64,000 nt of DNA. Origin: UBA7672 sp041166025 (GTDB taxonomy: Bacteria; Pseudomonadota; Alphaproteobacteria; Caulobacterales; Hyphomonadaceae). Location of the stretch: NCBI GenBank assembly GCA_041166025.1, contig JBEAMJ010000028.1, positions 207,942 to 271,941 of the forward strand. The letters run 5' to 3'. The notes beneath the pieces are model-generated. The model saw only the letters and a program-made list of their open reading frames with translations. It ran no database searches and was not told where the DNA came from. Positions 34,106-43,217 of this stretch are shown piece after piece (the first letter of the stretch is position 1; every line of letters starts with the position of its first letter). Position numbers and translations under genes: made by a program.

Positions 34106-34744
34106 TCACGCATGCTGCTGCATTCCGAACGCCACAAGCACGGCAAGAGAGATGAACACCAGGCCAACGCCGCGCTCGAACCAGCGGCGTATCTCTGGCT
34201 TCGCGAGAAAGCGAGACATCGCCCCACCGACATGGGTGTACATCCACTGGATGGCGAGATCGATCGCTGTGCCGATCAGGCCCAGCGTCACCATCTGGTT
34301 GAGCAGGCTCTGGTTCGGGCTGATGAATTGAGGAAGGAAGGTCAGGAACCAGAACACGGTCTTTGGATTGCCAAAGCCGATGACCAGGCCGTCGAAGAAC
34401 GCGCCGCGATGGATCGCGATCACCGGAGCCGGCTGGGCCGGATCGACCACAGGATGCGACCTGAAGGAACGGATGAGCGCCATCACGCCGATCAGGGCCA
34501 GATAGCCCGCGCCGGTCCATTTCAGGATCAAAAACAGCAGTTCAGAGGTCGCGATCAGCACGCCGAGCCCAAGCAGGGTCAGGGCGAAATAGACGACATT
34601 GGCGATCTGGATGCCCAGACCGGCCATGAGGCCGGCGCGGCGTCCGCGCAAGGCCGATTGCGACATGATGTACATGACGTTGGGGCCGGGCGCGAGACTG
34701 ACCAGCGTGGTCAGCCCGATGAACAACAGGAGGTTGTCGGGCAT
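34106..34744 (-). CDS. LysE family translocator
   Basis: The 212-residue membrane protein has the LysE/RhtB start LVSLAPGPNVMYIMSQSALRGRRAGL and six hydrophobic segments, with GFGNPKTVFWFLTFLPQF in the middle. Exporters of this type handle amino acids or homoserine-like compounds. The next gene downstream on the same strand is a GST. Confidence 0.9.
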   Translation of the reverse strand: MPDNLLLFIGLTTLVSLAPGPNVMYIMSQSALRGRRAGLMAGLGIQIANVVYFALTLLGLGVLIATSELLFLILKWTGAGYLALIGVMALIRSFRSHPVVDPAQPAPVIAIHRGAFFDGLVIGFGNPKTVFWFLTFLPQFISPNQSLLNQMVTLGLIGTAIDLAIQWMYTHVGGAMSRFLAKPEIRRWFERGVGLVFISLAVLVAFGMQQHA

Positions 34745-34797
34745 TCAGCTTACTTTTCCCGGCCGCGCGGGGATGTGGAAGGACCGGCCCGTTTCCG

Positions 34798-35676
<879 letters not shown>

Positions 35677-35986
35677 GCCCGATCCATGCATCCGCTGGCG
35701 AGCAACGGACTGCACCGCATCCGGCGGCAAGGCAACGGCACCAAGATCGTTTCGATTTCGATCCGAACGGATTTGCTTTTGGGGAGGGTGCGAGCCGGGA
35801 TCCGTCCGCTCAACAGCCCCGAAGAACGGCGCGGATCCCGTATACGCATTTCGGCGTACGTAGCTTTTGCGTGCCTCGCAACCCTGCAAGCCGCAAGCGG
35901 CAAGTCGATACTGGAACGATTCAAATCATCGTCGTTGTTTTTTCGTCGCGCTTCTCCAGCGCCCAGGACGCGAAATGCTGCAGCGC
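35677..35986. other. intergenic region upstream of mtnP
   Basis: In these 310 bases I find no convincing gene. The stretch contains a TACGC/GCGTA stem near 35843-35858, a GCCGC-AA-GCGGC dyad near 35890, and a T6 run at 35938-35943. The mtnP promoter must lie in its left part. Confidence 0.4.
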
Positions 35987-36316
35987 TCACGAACCCGGTA
36001 CGAGATAGCTCTGCGCGCCGCAGCTCTTGATGATGTCGGGCACGACAAACGACAGCTTCGTTTCGAGTTCCGGGGAAAGCTCCTCGATCCGTTCGGCCGT
36101 CTCGATGTCTTCGCCCTGCGCGCCGAGCACCACGATGTCGAAGAGCTCCTTGTCCAGACGCTCGGCCGAGGATCTGGCCAGACAGGCGCAGACGTCCTCC
36201 GCCCCGCCGCCGGCGATGCACTGAGCCTCGATCACACGCTTGCCCTGCTCATTCTGGCTGCAACCGGCAACCAGCATGGTCGTCAGAGCAAGAAGCGATG
36301 CCGAATAGCGCCCCAT
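35987..36316 (-). CDS. small Cys-containing lipoprotein
   Basis: The 109-residue product has a lipoprotein signal with lipobox LVAGC (Cys19). The mature part has the spacing C-x9-C-x-C (QCIAGGGAEDVCACLA) followed by a helical acidic region and a C-terminal Cys. The next gene (36396-36725) encodes a relative with the same cysteine pattern. I recognise no named family. Probably outer-membrane or periplasmic. Confidence 0.7.
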   Translation of the reverse strand: MGRYSASLLALTTMLVAGCSQNEQGKRVIEAQCIAGGGAEDVCACLARSSAERLDKELFDIVVLGAQGEDIETAERIEELSPELETKLSFVVPDIIKSCGAQSYLVPGS

Positions 36317-36395
36317 GGCCGCTGTCTACCTGTCTGGAAACCCGCAAGCTGCTTCTAGCCGCGCTGCGCCCCGGCCTCAACGTCATTCGCCGAAC

Positions 36396-36725
36396 CTAGT
36401 TCGGCGGCACGCACGACAACTGGGCCTCGGCGATCAGGCTTGGCTGGTGGAGGAGATCTCCGGGCGGCAACGTCACCATGATGGCGTCCGCCTCCTCCTC
36501 CTTTCCTTGGGCCTGCAGCAGGAAGGCCTGTTGCACTTTCTCGCTGACCGATCCGTCGGCGACCAGCTGGTCAATCCGGGTGGCCCGGCATTCGCACAAC
36601 GCCTCGCTATCCCCGGCGGCCAGGCAAGCCTTGGTGAACGCAACATGTGCCTCGCTTGGCTGCGGCGTTGCCTCACCGCATCCCGAAGACAGCGCCACAA
36701 TGCCCGCCAGCAGCAACCATCTCAT
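36396..36725 (-). CDS. small Cys-containing lipoprotein, paralogue of the neighbour
   Basis: The 109-residue product starts at MRWLLLAGIV (ATG 36725, inside a slightly longer open frame) with lipobox LSSGC. The mature region has C-x9-C-x-C (ACLAAGDSEALCECRA), a helical acidic stretch and a late Cys, matching the lipoprotein downstream at 35987. The two seem to be a tandem duplication that has diverged. Function unknown. Confidence 0.7.
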   Translation of the reverse strand: MRWLLLAGIVALSSGCGEATPQPSEAHVAFTKACLAAGDSEALCECRATRIDQLVADGSVSEKVQQAFLLQAQGKEEEADAIMVTLPPGDLLHQPSLIAEAQLSCVPPN

Positions 36726-36850
36726 CGATTCATCCTCTTCAGGCCACACTTATCACTCCGGCGCGATCCGCAAACCCCACATGCTGCAAGGTCCGCAAAT
36801 CCGCCGGCATCCTGCACCGCGTGAAGCTTGAACAGGGTGTGCGCCTTGCC

Positions 36851-37804
36851 CTAGGCCCGTGCGGGCGTGAGCGACCTGATTGTCCGCACCACGCCGTCTG
36901 CGGACGACATCAGCATTGTATGCGTTTCAACGCCTTCCCGCCGCCGCACCGTCCCGTCGAGCAGCGTGCCCTTGGTGACCCCGGTCGCAGCAAAGATGAC
37001 ATCTCCCGACACCAGATCCTCAAGCGCATAGCGCCGGTTGATGTCCGCCAGCCCCGCGCGCTGAGCCTGCAGCTTCTCCGCCTCGCTGCGCAGGACGAAC
37101 CGCGTCTGGATCTGTCCGCCGACACAGCGCAGCGCCGCCGCCGCCAGCACGCCTTCCGGCGCCTTGCCCTGGCCGACATACATGTCGATGCCGGTTTCCG
37201 GCATTGCGGTGTTGATCACGCCGGCGACATCGCCATCGGGAATGAGGTTGATCCGCGCGCCCGCCTTTCGCAGGTCCGCGATGATCTTCTCGTGCCGCGG
37301 CCGGTCCAGCACGCAGGCCGTGATTTCGCGCACCGGGACGCCCTTGGCGCGCGCCAGCCGGATCGCGTTCTCGCCAGCATCCGCATCGAGATCAACGACG
37401 CCGTTCTCGTGGCCGGGTCCGATCGCGAGCTTTTCCATGTAAAGATCGGGAACCTGCAACAGCCGGCCACGCGGCGCCGCTGCAATCACGGCCAGCGCGT
37501 TCGGCATCGCTTTTGCCGCCAGCGTTGTCCCTTCGAGCGCCTCGAGCGCAATATCGAGATCCAGACCGTCTCCCGAGCCGACCGCTGCGCCGACGTTGAG
37601 AATGTCGCCATCGACCTCGCCGACGACGACGTGGCCCGAAAAGGCGATCGCGTTCAAGGCATCGCGCATGGCTTCCGCTGATGCCCGACCCGCACCGCTT
37701 TCATCGCCGCGGCCGACCCAGCGCTCTGCTGCAATCGCCGCGGCGATTGTGGCGCTGGCCATGGCATAGCCGATCGTCGAGCAGGACGTCGCGAGCTTCG
37801 CCAT
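36851..37804 (-). CDS. glpX: class II fructose-1,6-bisphosphatase
   Basis: GlpX hydrolyses fructose-1,6-bisphosphate for gluconeogenesis. The 317-residue protein has ATSCSTIGYAMASATIAAA, WVGRGDESGAGRASAEAM (metal site), GHVVVGEVDGDILNVGAAVG, DIALEALEGTTLAAK, DMYVGQGKAPEGVLAAAAL and FAATGVTKGTLLDG, all diagnostic for the class II lithium-sensitive family. Alphaproteobacteria often place it beside homoserine dehydrogenase; here hom is 5.4 kb away. Confidence 0.96.
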   Translation of the reverse strand: MAKLATSCSTIGYAMASATIAAAIAAERWVGRGDESGAGRASAEAMRDALNAIAFSGHVVVGEVDGDILNVGAAVGSGDGLDLDIALEALEGTTLAAKAMPNALAVIAAAPRGRLLQVPDLYMEKLAIGPGHENGVVDLDADAGENAIRLARAKGVPVREITACVLDRPRHEKIIADLRKAGARINLIPDGDVAGVINTAMPETGIDMYVGQGKAPEGVLAAAALRCVGGQIQTRFVLRSEAEKLQAQRAGLADINRRYALEDLVSGDVIFAATGVTKGTLLDGTVRRREGVETHTMLMSSADGVVRTIRSLTPARA

Positions 37805-37880
37805 GGCCTCTCCTGACCCGAATCATCTGCGTCAGGCATACGCCCGCCGGAGTCCTCGCCCAAGCAAATTCCGGACGGTC

Positions 37881-38306
37881 CTAGTTCGGCGTGATCTGAC
37901 CGCGGATTTCGCCGCCACGGTTGGCAGCCGTGTGGACGTTTACATACCATTTGCCGGCTGCGAGATCGGCTGCCTGCGCATCCGTCAGCGTCGCGGTTCC
38001 CGTGATGGGGCTTGCCGCATTCGCGAAGGGCATCACGGGCGGCGCGCTGCCGCCCGGGTCGGCGGGACCGTGGATATGGGCGGCCATGGCGGGGCCAGTG
38101 AGGCCCTCGTAGATTACCGTATAGGTCAACGCCTTCGTCGCTGGATCATAGGTAAAGGCGCCCGTGCCCTTGCCGGTCGACGTGATGCCGGCCCCGGGCG
38201 CGAGCGTCGCCGAATAGCTCGGCAGTTTCGGAGCTTCCTGCATCATCGTGCACGCGCTCGCCAGCAGACCTGAGGCAATCATCGATGCAAGGAACAGGCG
38301 TTTCAT
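37881..38306 (-). CDS. CHRD-domain lipoprotein
   Basis: The 141-residue product starts MKRLFLASMIASGLLASAC (ATG 38306 after GGGAGAG), a lipoprotein signal. The mature part is a CHRD domain (YSATLAPGAG, GTGAFTYDPATKALTYTVIYEGL, AAHIHGPADPGGSAP, ADLAAGKWYVNVHTAANRGGEIRGQI). CHRD domains occur in chordin and in many bacterial surface proteins of unknown role. The histidines HIHG and NVHT may bind metal. Confidence 0.88.
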   Translation of the reverse strand: MKRLFLASMIASGLLASACTMMQEAPKLPSYSATLAPGAGITSTGKGTGAFTYDPATKALTYTVIYEGLTGPAMAAHIHGPADPGGSAPPVMPFANAASPITGTATLTDAQAADLAAGKWYVNVHTAANRGGEIRGQITPN

Positions 38307-38543
38307 GCGATGCTCTCCCACGTGAAACCGGCTTCCAATCCGGGCTCTTTCAGCGTGTCTATACCTCCTCGGCTTTCTCGGCCACCCGGTCCCGGCTGGC
38401 TCCCCGGGGCCCATAAATCCGCGCTTGCCCGACCTGGGCCAGCCCAATTGGGGCTGAGGAAGGCGGGGGGCGAAGGGCCGGCCGATACCAAGATCGGGTG
38501 TCATTAGCGCATCCTTCATGCGCATGCGGCACCTTCTGGAACC

Positions 38544-38933
38544 ATGCTTCAGCGCCGCATCCTCGTTGTCGATGATCAGGAATCGATGCGGATGCTTGTC
38601 TGCAGCGCGCTTCGTTAGCTTGGGTTCACTCAGATCGTGACGGCGGCAAATGGCAGCGATGCGCTCAAGGCTCTGCGTGAACAGGCGATCGATCTCGTGC
38701 TGATGGATGTCGAGATGCCGGTCCTGAACGGCTTTCAGGCCTTGAAGGCCATGCGGGACGATGCAGCGCTCGCGAGAATTCCGGTCGTCATGGTGACGTC
38801 GCGCGCCGACGCTGCCTTCGTGAGCTCGATCAAGCCGCTCTTTATATCCGGGTATCTTGTGAAACCGGTCACCGGGACCGCGCTGAAGATGTGCATCGAT
38901 CGCGTGCTGGCACGCGGTGGCGCGGCCGCCTAG
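38544..38933 (+). pseudogene. CheY-like receiver gene interrupted by an in-frame TAG
   Basis: Translated from ATG 38544 the frame reads MLQRRILVVDDQESMRMLV to an LR step, then TAG at 38616-38618, then continues in the same frame as a normal receiver to 38933. The later part has TAANGSDALKALRE, phosphoacceptor LVLMDVEMPVLNG, VVMVTSRAD and the lysine in YLVKPV. Only one codon is wrong; Lys, Gln or Glu, each one base from TAG, is usual there. A restart at GTG 38637 would lack the acidic pocket. It is a recent pseudogene, a read-through gene, or a sequence error. Confidence 0.8.
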
Positions 38934-38999
38934 ATAGCCGCCGCGGTATCTCGCATCTCCCTATTGCCCTCTGCATCGGGCGGGCTCAACACTCGGCGT

Positions 39000-40322
39000 A
39001 TGACCAGCTCCATACGCCCCAATTCGCTCGACGCCTTCTGGATGCCGTTCACGCCGAACAAGGCCTTCAAGGCCGACCCGCGCATGGTGGTTCGCGCCGA
39101 TGGCATGTTCTACTACACGCCCGATGGCCGGCCGGTCCTGGATGGTACCTCCGGCCTGTGGTGCGTCGCGGCCGGCCACAACCAGCCGAAGATCGTGGAA
39201 GCCATCCGCAAGGCAGCAGGCGAACTCGACTATGCTGGCAACTTCAACCTTGGCCATCCTCTGGCGTTCGAGTTCGCCAATCGCCTGACCGGCCTTCTGC
39301 CGGAGGGACTCGATCGGGTTTTCTTCGCCAACTCCGGCTCGGAAAGCGTCGACAGCGCGCTCAAGATCGCGCTCGCTTACCAACGCGCACGGGGCAAGCC
39401 GAACAAGTATCGGCTCATCGGTCGCGAACGGGCTTATCATGGGGTCAATTTCGGCGGCATCTCTGTGGGCGGCATCGCTCGCAACCGCATCGGGTTCGGT
39501 CCCATGGTTGGCGGTGTCGACCACCTGCCTCATACACATGACATCAAGCGCAACGCCTTCACGCGCGGCCAGCCCGAACAGGGCGCCGAGTTCGCCGACG
39601 CCCTCGAACGCATTGTGCTCACGCACGACGCCTCAACCATCGCCGCCGTGATTGTGGAGCCTGTTGCAGGATCGACCGGCGTGCTTGTCCCGCCCAAAGG
39701 CTATCTGCAGCGCCTGCGTGAACTCTGCACGAAGCATGACATTGTCCTGATCTTCGACGAGGTGATAACCGGTTTCGGTCGCCTCGGCGCGCCCTTCGCG
39801 TCACATTACTTTGACGTGAAGCCGGACCTCATCACCCTGGCCAAGGCGATCAACAACGCGACCGTGCCGATGGGCGCCGTCGCCGCCTCGCGGGAGATAC
39901 ACGACACTGTCCTGGCGGCATCCGACGTGCCGATCGAGCTGTTTCACGGCTACACGATGACCGGACATCCGCTCGCCTGCGCTGCAGGGATTGCGACGCT
40001 GGAGGTGTTCAAGGAGCAGCGCCTTTTCGAACGCGCCGCAGAACTCGCCCCCTACTGGGAGGACGCCCTGCATTCTCTGCGCGGCGCGCGGCATGTGATT
40101 GACATCCGTAATCTTGGTCTGATCGGCGGCATTGAGCTTGAGCCGCGCCCCGGAAAGCCGACCGCCCGCGCGCTCGAAGCCTTCCGCACCTGTTTTGACA
40201 ACGGCCTCCTCATCCGCGTCACAGGAGACATCATCGCCCTGTCGCCGCCCTTGATCGTGGAAAAAAGCCAGATCGACCAGATGGTCGACACGATCCGCAG
40301 CGTTCTCGATCGGCTGGATTGA
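39000..40322 (+). CDS. omega-amino acid:pyruvate aminotransferase (class III)
   Basis: The 440-residue PLP enzyme belongs to the beta-alanine/omega-amino acid:pyruvate transaminase branch: FWMPFTPNKAFK near the N-terminus, GLWCVAAGHNQPKI, FFANSGSESVDSALKIA, RAYHGVNFGG, AVIVEPVAGSTGVLVPP, LIFDEVITGFGRLG and the PLP lysine in LITLAKAINNATVPMG. Such enzymes move the terminal amino group of beta-alanine, GABA or diamines to pyruvate. ATG 39000 gives the normal start. It lies 18 bases before the hydrolase gene and may head a three-gene unit. Confidence 0.93.
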   Translation: MTSSIRPNSLDAFWMPFTPNKAFKADPRMVVRADGMFYYTPDGRPVLDGTSGLWCVAAGHNQPKIVEAIRKAAGELDYAGNFNLGHPLAFEFANRLTGLLPEGLDRVFFANSGSESVDSALKIALAYQRARGKPNKYRLIGRERAYHGVNFGGISVGGIARNRIGFGPMVGGVDHLPHTHDIKRNAFTRGQPEQGAEFADALERIVLTHDASTIAAVIVEPVAGSTGVLVPPKGYLQRLRELCTKHDIVLIFDEVITGFGRLGAPFASHYFDVKPDLITLAKAINNATVPMGAVAASREIHDTVLAASDVPIELFHGYTMTGHPLACAAGIATLEVFKEQRLFERAAELAPYWEDALHSLRGARHVIDIRNLGLIGGIELEPRPGKPTARALEAFRTCFDNGLLIRVTGDIIALSPPLIVEKSQIDQMVDTIRSVLDRLD

Positions 40323-40340
40323 TCGCGACAGGGGACGGAC

Positions 40341-42011
40341 ATGACACTCACGGACGTCCTGCTCATCGCAGCCTTGGCAGTCTTCGTTGTCACGTGGTGG
40401 ATTCGCAAGACGCCTGCCCGCCGCGTCGTCCTGATTGCTTCGGCACTCGCCGCGACGGTCTTCGGCATCTCCGGCTACATCGATGATCGCTGGCAGGACA
40501 TCGGCGGAGCAATCGTTGGCGCGATGTTCCTCGCCGGCCTCGGCGGTGTTGTCATCAAGAATCGCATCACCAGTACGGATCGCACTGGAGGCGTCCCCTG
40601 GTTGTCGGGGATATTCATCACGCTTGGCCTGATCGCTTCGGTCACGGCGATCCTGATCTTCCCCGTCTGGCCGCTGCCAAAGCCTTCCGGCCAATACATT
40701 GTTGGCGTGCGATCGTTCGAGATCAGCGATTCAAGCCGCAAGGGAGTTTTCGCAGCAGGCGCCGACGAGCCGCGCCGCCTGCTTGTCCGTGTCTGGTATC
40801 CGGCGCAGGCCGCCCCCGGTGAACCGGCCCCCTATTTTACTCCCGCGGAGATGAAAAGCACCGTTCCCTCGATCGGCGGACTGGTCGGTGCGCCATTCTT
40901 CTTCAGCTATGTCCGCCACGTGAAGACGAATGCGTTCGCCAATGCCCCACTGCTTGAAGGCGCACGCGACCTGCCGGCCGTGTTCTACGGCCACGGTTAC
41001 ACGTCGTATCTCAACCAGAACACGGCGCTGATGGAGGAGCTTGCCAGTCACGGCTATGTGGCCTTCTCGGTCCAGCATACCTACGATTCGGCGGCGACGG
41101 CCTTTCCTGATGGCGATGTTGCGCCCATGGACCCGAAACTCACGGAAACGATGACCGAAGAACCGGGCCGCCCGTCCCAGGCCGATGCGTTCGGCGGCGA
41201 CACGCTCGACAAGCGGATCGAAGCCGCGCTTGCCTTCCAGGAGTTCGCCGTAAAGACTGCCAGCCGCATCGCAACCGACAGCACCCGTCACTGGGTCGCG
41301 GACCGCATCTTCCTTCACGATACTCTGCAGAACGACCCGCCGCAGGAAATCGCCGAGATTGCACAGGCAAGCAATCTCGATCGGGTCGGCGAAGCCGGCA
41401 TGTCTTTCGGCGGAGCCATCTCGGGCGAGATCTGCATGATCGACACGCGGTGCGCGGCAGGCGTCAACATGGATGGCGGCAATTTTCCTTTTTCCGCGTT
41501 CAATGCAGAGGTCCCTGCGCCTTTTCTGATGCTGCACTCCGACCTTGCCTATCTCTACCAGGAGATGGAGCGGCCCTTGCCGGATAACACTCCGCCGCGC
41601 AGCTTCAACGAGTTTTCCTACGAGCGCATCGCCACCGCGGGCTCCCGATCCGATGTCTATCGCCTGTCGCTGAAGGACACGCGGCATCTTGGCCTTTCGG
41701 ATTCCGCATGGTTCGTGGGCCAGCCCGTGCGGGGCCTCCTGTTCGGCGATGCATCGGCCGAGACCATGCTCGGCGCGCAGAACGCCTTTATCCGCGGATT
41801 TTTCGACAAGCATTTGAAAGGCGAGGCCAATGATTTTCCCGCGAAGCAGCTTGCAGACTATGAAGGCAGGGTGATCGCCATTCCGAACGCCGATCTGCAG
41901 CGCTGGTGGAACGCCAAGCCCGAGGCGGAACGCGCGGCGCTCGAAACGAGGATTGAGGCGGCGAAGCCGCGCTATGGCGAGAAGAATCGTTTGGTCGAGA
42001 CGCCCTTATGA
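40341..42011 (+). CDS. membrane-bound alpha/beta hydrolase, PAF-acetylhydrolase-like
   Basis: The 556-residue protein has about four membrane helices in residues 5-110, then a hydrolase of the platelet-activating-factor acetylhydrolase type: LLVRVWYPAQ, VFYGHGYTSYLNQNTALMEELASHGYVAFSVQHTYDSA, nucleophile Ser in EAGMSFGGAISGE, and a candidate His in KDTRHLGLSD. The enzyme probably hydrolyses short acyl esters at the membrane; the real substrate is unknown. Its stop overlaps the start of the next gene by four bases (ATGA), so they are coupled. Confidence 0.85.
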   Translation: MTLTDVLLIAALAVFVVTWWIRKTPARRVVLIASALAATVFGISGYIDDRWQDIGGAIVGAMFLAGLGGVVIKNRITSTDRTGGVPWLSGIFITLGLIASVTAILIFPVWPLPKPSGQYIVGVRSFEISDSSRKGVFAAGADEPRRLLVRVWYPAQAAPGEPAPYFTPAEMKSTVPSIGGLVGAPFFFSYVRHVKTNAFANAPLLEGARDLPAVFYGHGYTSYLNQNTALMEELASHGYVAFSVQHTYDSAATAFPDGDVAPMDPKLTETMTEEPGRPSQADAFGGDTLDKRIEAALAFQEFAVKTASRIATDSTRHWVADRIFLHDTLQNDPPQEIAEIAQASNLDRVGEAGMSFGGAISGEICMIDTRCAAGVNMDGGNFPFSAFNAEVPAPFLMLHSDLAYLYQEMERPLPDNTPPRSFNEFSYERIATAGSRSDVYRLSLKDTRHLGLSDSAWFVGQPVRGLLFGDASAETMLGAQNAFIRGFFDKHLKGEANDFPAKQLADYEGRVIAIPNADLQRWWNAKPEAERAALETRIEAAKPRYGEKNRLVETPL

Positions 42012-43216
42012 CCCTGGTCGCTCGTGTCTTGCCGGTTGCGATGCTCTTCCTCGCTACCAGCGCATGCGCCTCGAATGCCGGCAGGCCCGTTGCCGAAGCC
42101 CGTGTCACGTTCGACCATGCAGGCGTCACCACAACTGCGGTGTCCGGTCATGCCGACATCGCGGCGGGCAGGCGCATCACGGCAGACGATCCTGTGCGCG
42201 TTGCGTCGATCTCCAAGCTGGTTGTCGCCATCGGCGTGATGCGGCTGATCGAGCAGGGTGTGCTGTCTCTTGATGCGGACGTTTCGGAAGTACTCGGCTG
42301 GCGGCTGCGCCATCCGTCCTTCCCTGACCGGCCGGTCACGCTGCGCCTGCTGCTCTCGCACCGGACCGGCCTCACCGACGCCACATCCTATGTGCTGCCG
42401 CTGGACGCTTCGTTGCAGGCAGCCCTCGCCGATCCGGCGGCCTGGGACGCACAGCATGGCCCCGGCGACCATTTTGCCTACGCCAACTTCAATTTTCCGG
42501 TGATCGCTGCCGTAATGGAGGCGGCCACGCGCGAGCGGTTCGACAGGCTGATGCATCGCCTCGTTTTTGCGCCGCTGAAGCTCGACGCCTGCTTCAACTG
42601 GGAGACCTGCAGCGAGTCAGCTGTCGCGCGCGCGGTGGTGCTTTATCGCGACGGGCAACCTGTGCGCGACGACAATCAGGGCGCCCGTCCGGCCTGCTCG
42701 GTCACGCCGGCAGAAGACGGTTCGTGCGAGCTTGCGATCTGGCGACCAGGCCGCAACGGCTCAATATTCTCCCCGCAGGGCGGCCTGCGCATTTCCGCTC
42801 ACGGACTTGCGGTGATTGGCCGCCTCTTGCTCGGTAGCGGTGAGGCCGATGGCGTTCGACTGTTGTCGCCGGCCTCTGTCGACCTCCTGCTGTCTCCGCA
42901 CTGGACCTTTGACGGCGCCAACGGGCAGACGTTCGAGGCGGACGCAGATGACTCAGCATCCGACGGCGCCATCTGCGCCTATGGGCTTGCGACCCAGACG
43001 CTGGCAACGCCTGCCCCCGGTTGCCGCGATGATCCGTTCGGCGATCGCATCAGACGCGTCGGCCATGCAGGCGATGCCTATGGCCTCAAGTCCGGCCTCT
43101 GGATCGACAGGGCCGCCGGGACAGGCGTTGCCTACTTTGCGACGGATGTGCCGGATGAAGGGGGCCGCCGTTCGGCTTTCACGGCGACAGAAGAAAGGCT
43201 CGCAAGAGGCGAATAG
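42008..43216 (+). CDS. beta-lactamase-family serine hydrolase, lipoprotein
   Basis: The 402-residue protein has a lipoprotein signal (lipobox TSAC, Cys20) and a penicillin-binding-protein/class C fold: catalytic SISK at residues 67-70 (SxxK), LLLSHRTGLTD, and YAN at 158-160 (YxN). The C-terminal H-A-G-D motif (VGHAGDAYGLKSG) takes the place of KTG. Members act as esterases or D-amino-acid peptidases; beta-lactam hydrolysis cannot be assumed. It overlaps the membrane hydrolase gene upstream. Confidence 0.88.
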   Translation: MTLVARVLPVAMLFLATSACASNAGRPVAEARVTFDHAGVTTTAVSGHADIAAGRRITADDPVRVASISKLVVAIGVMRLIEQGVLSLDADVSEVLGWRLRHPSFPDRPVTLRLLLSHRTGLTDATSYVLPLDASLQAALADPAAWDAQHGPGDHFAYANFNFPVIAAVMEAATRERFDRLMHRLVFAPLKLDACFNWETCSESAVARAVVLYRDGQPVRDDNQGARPACSVTPAEDGSCELAIWRPGRNGSIFSPQGGLRISAHGLAVIGRLLLGSGEADGVRLLSPASVDLLLSPHWTFDGANGQTFEADADDSASDGAICAYGLATQTLATPAPGCRDDPFGDRIRRVGHAGDAYGLKSGLWIDRAAGTGVAYFATDVPDEGGRRSAFTATEERLARGE

Positions 43217-43217
43217 C

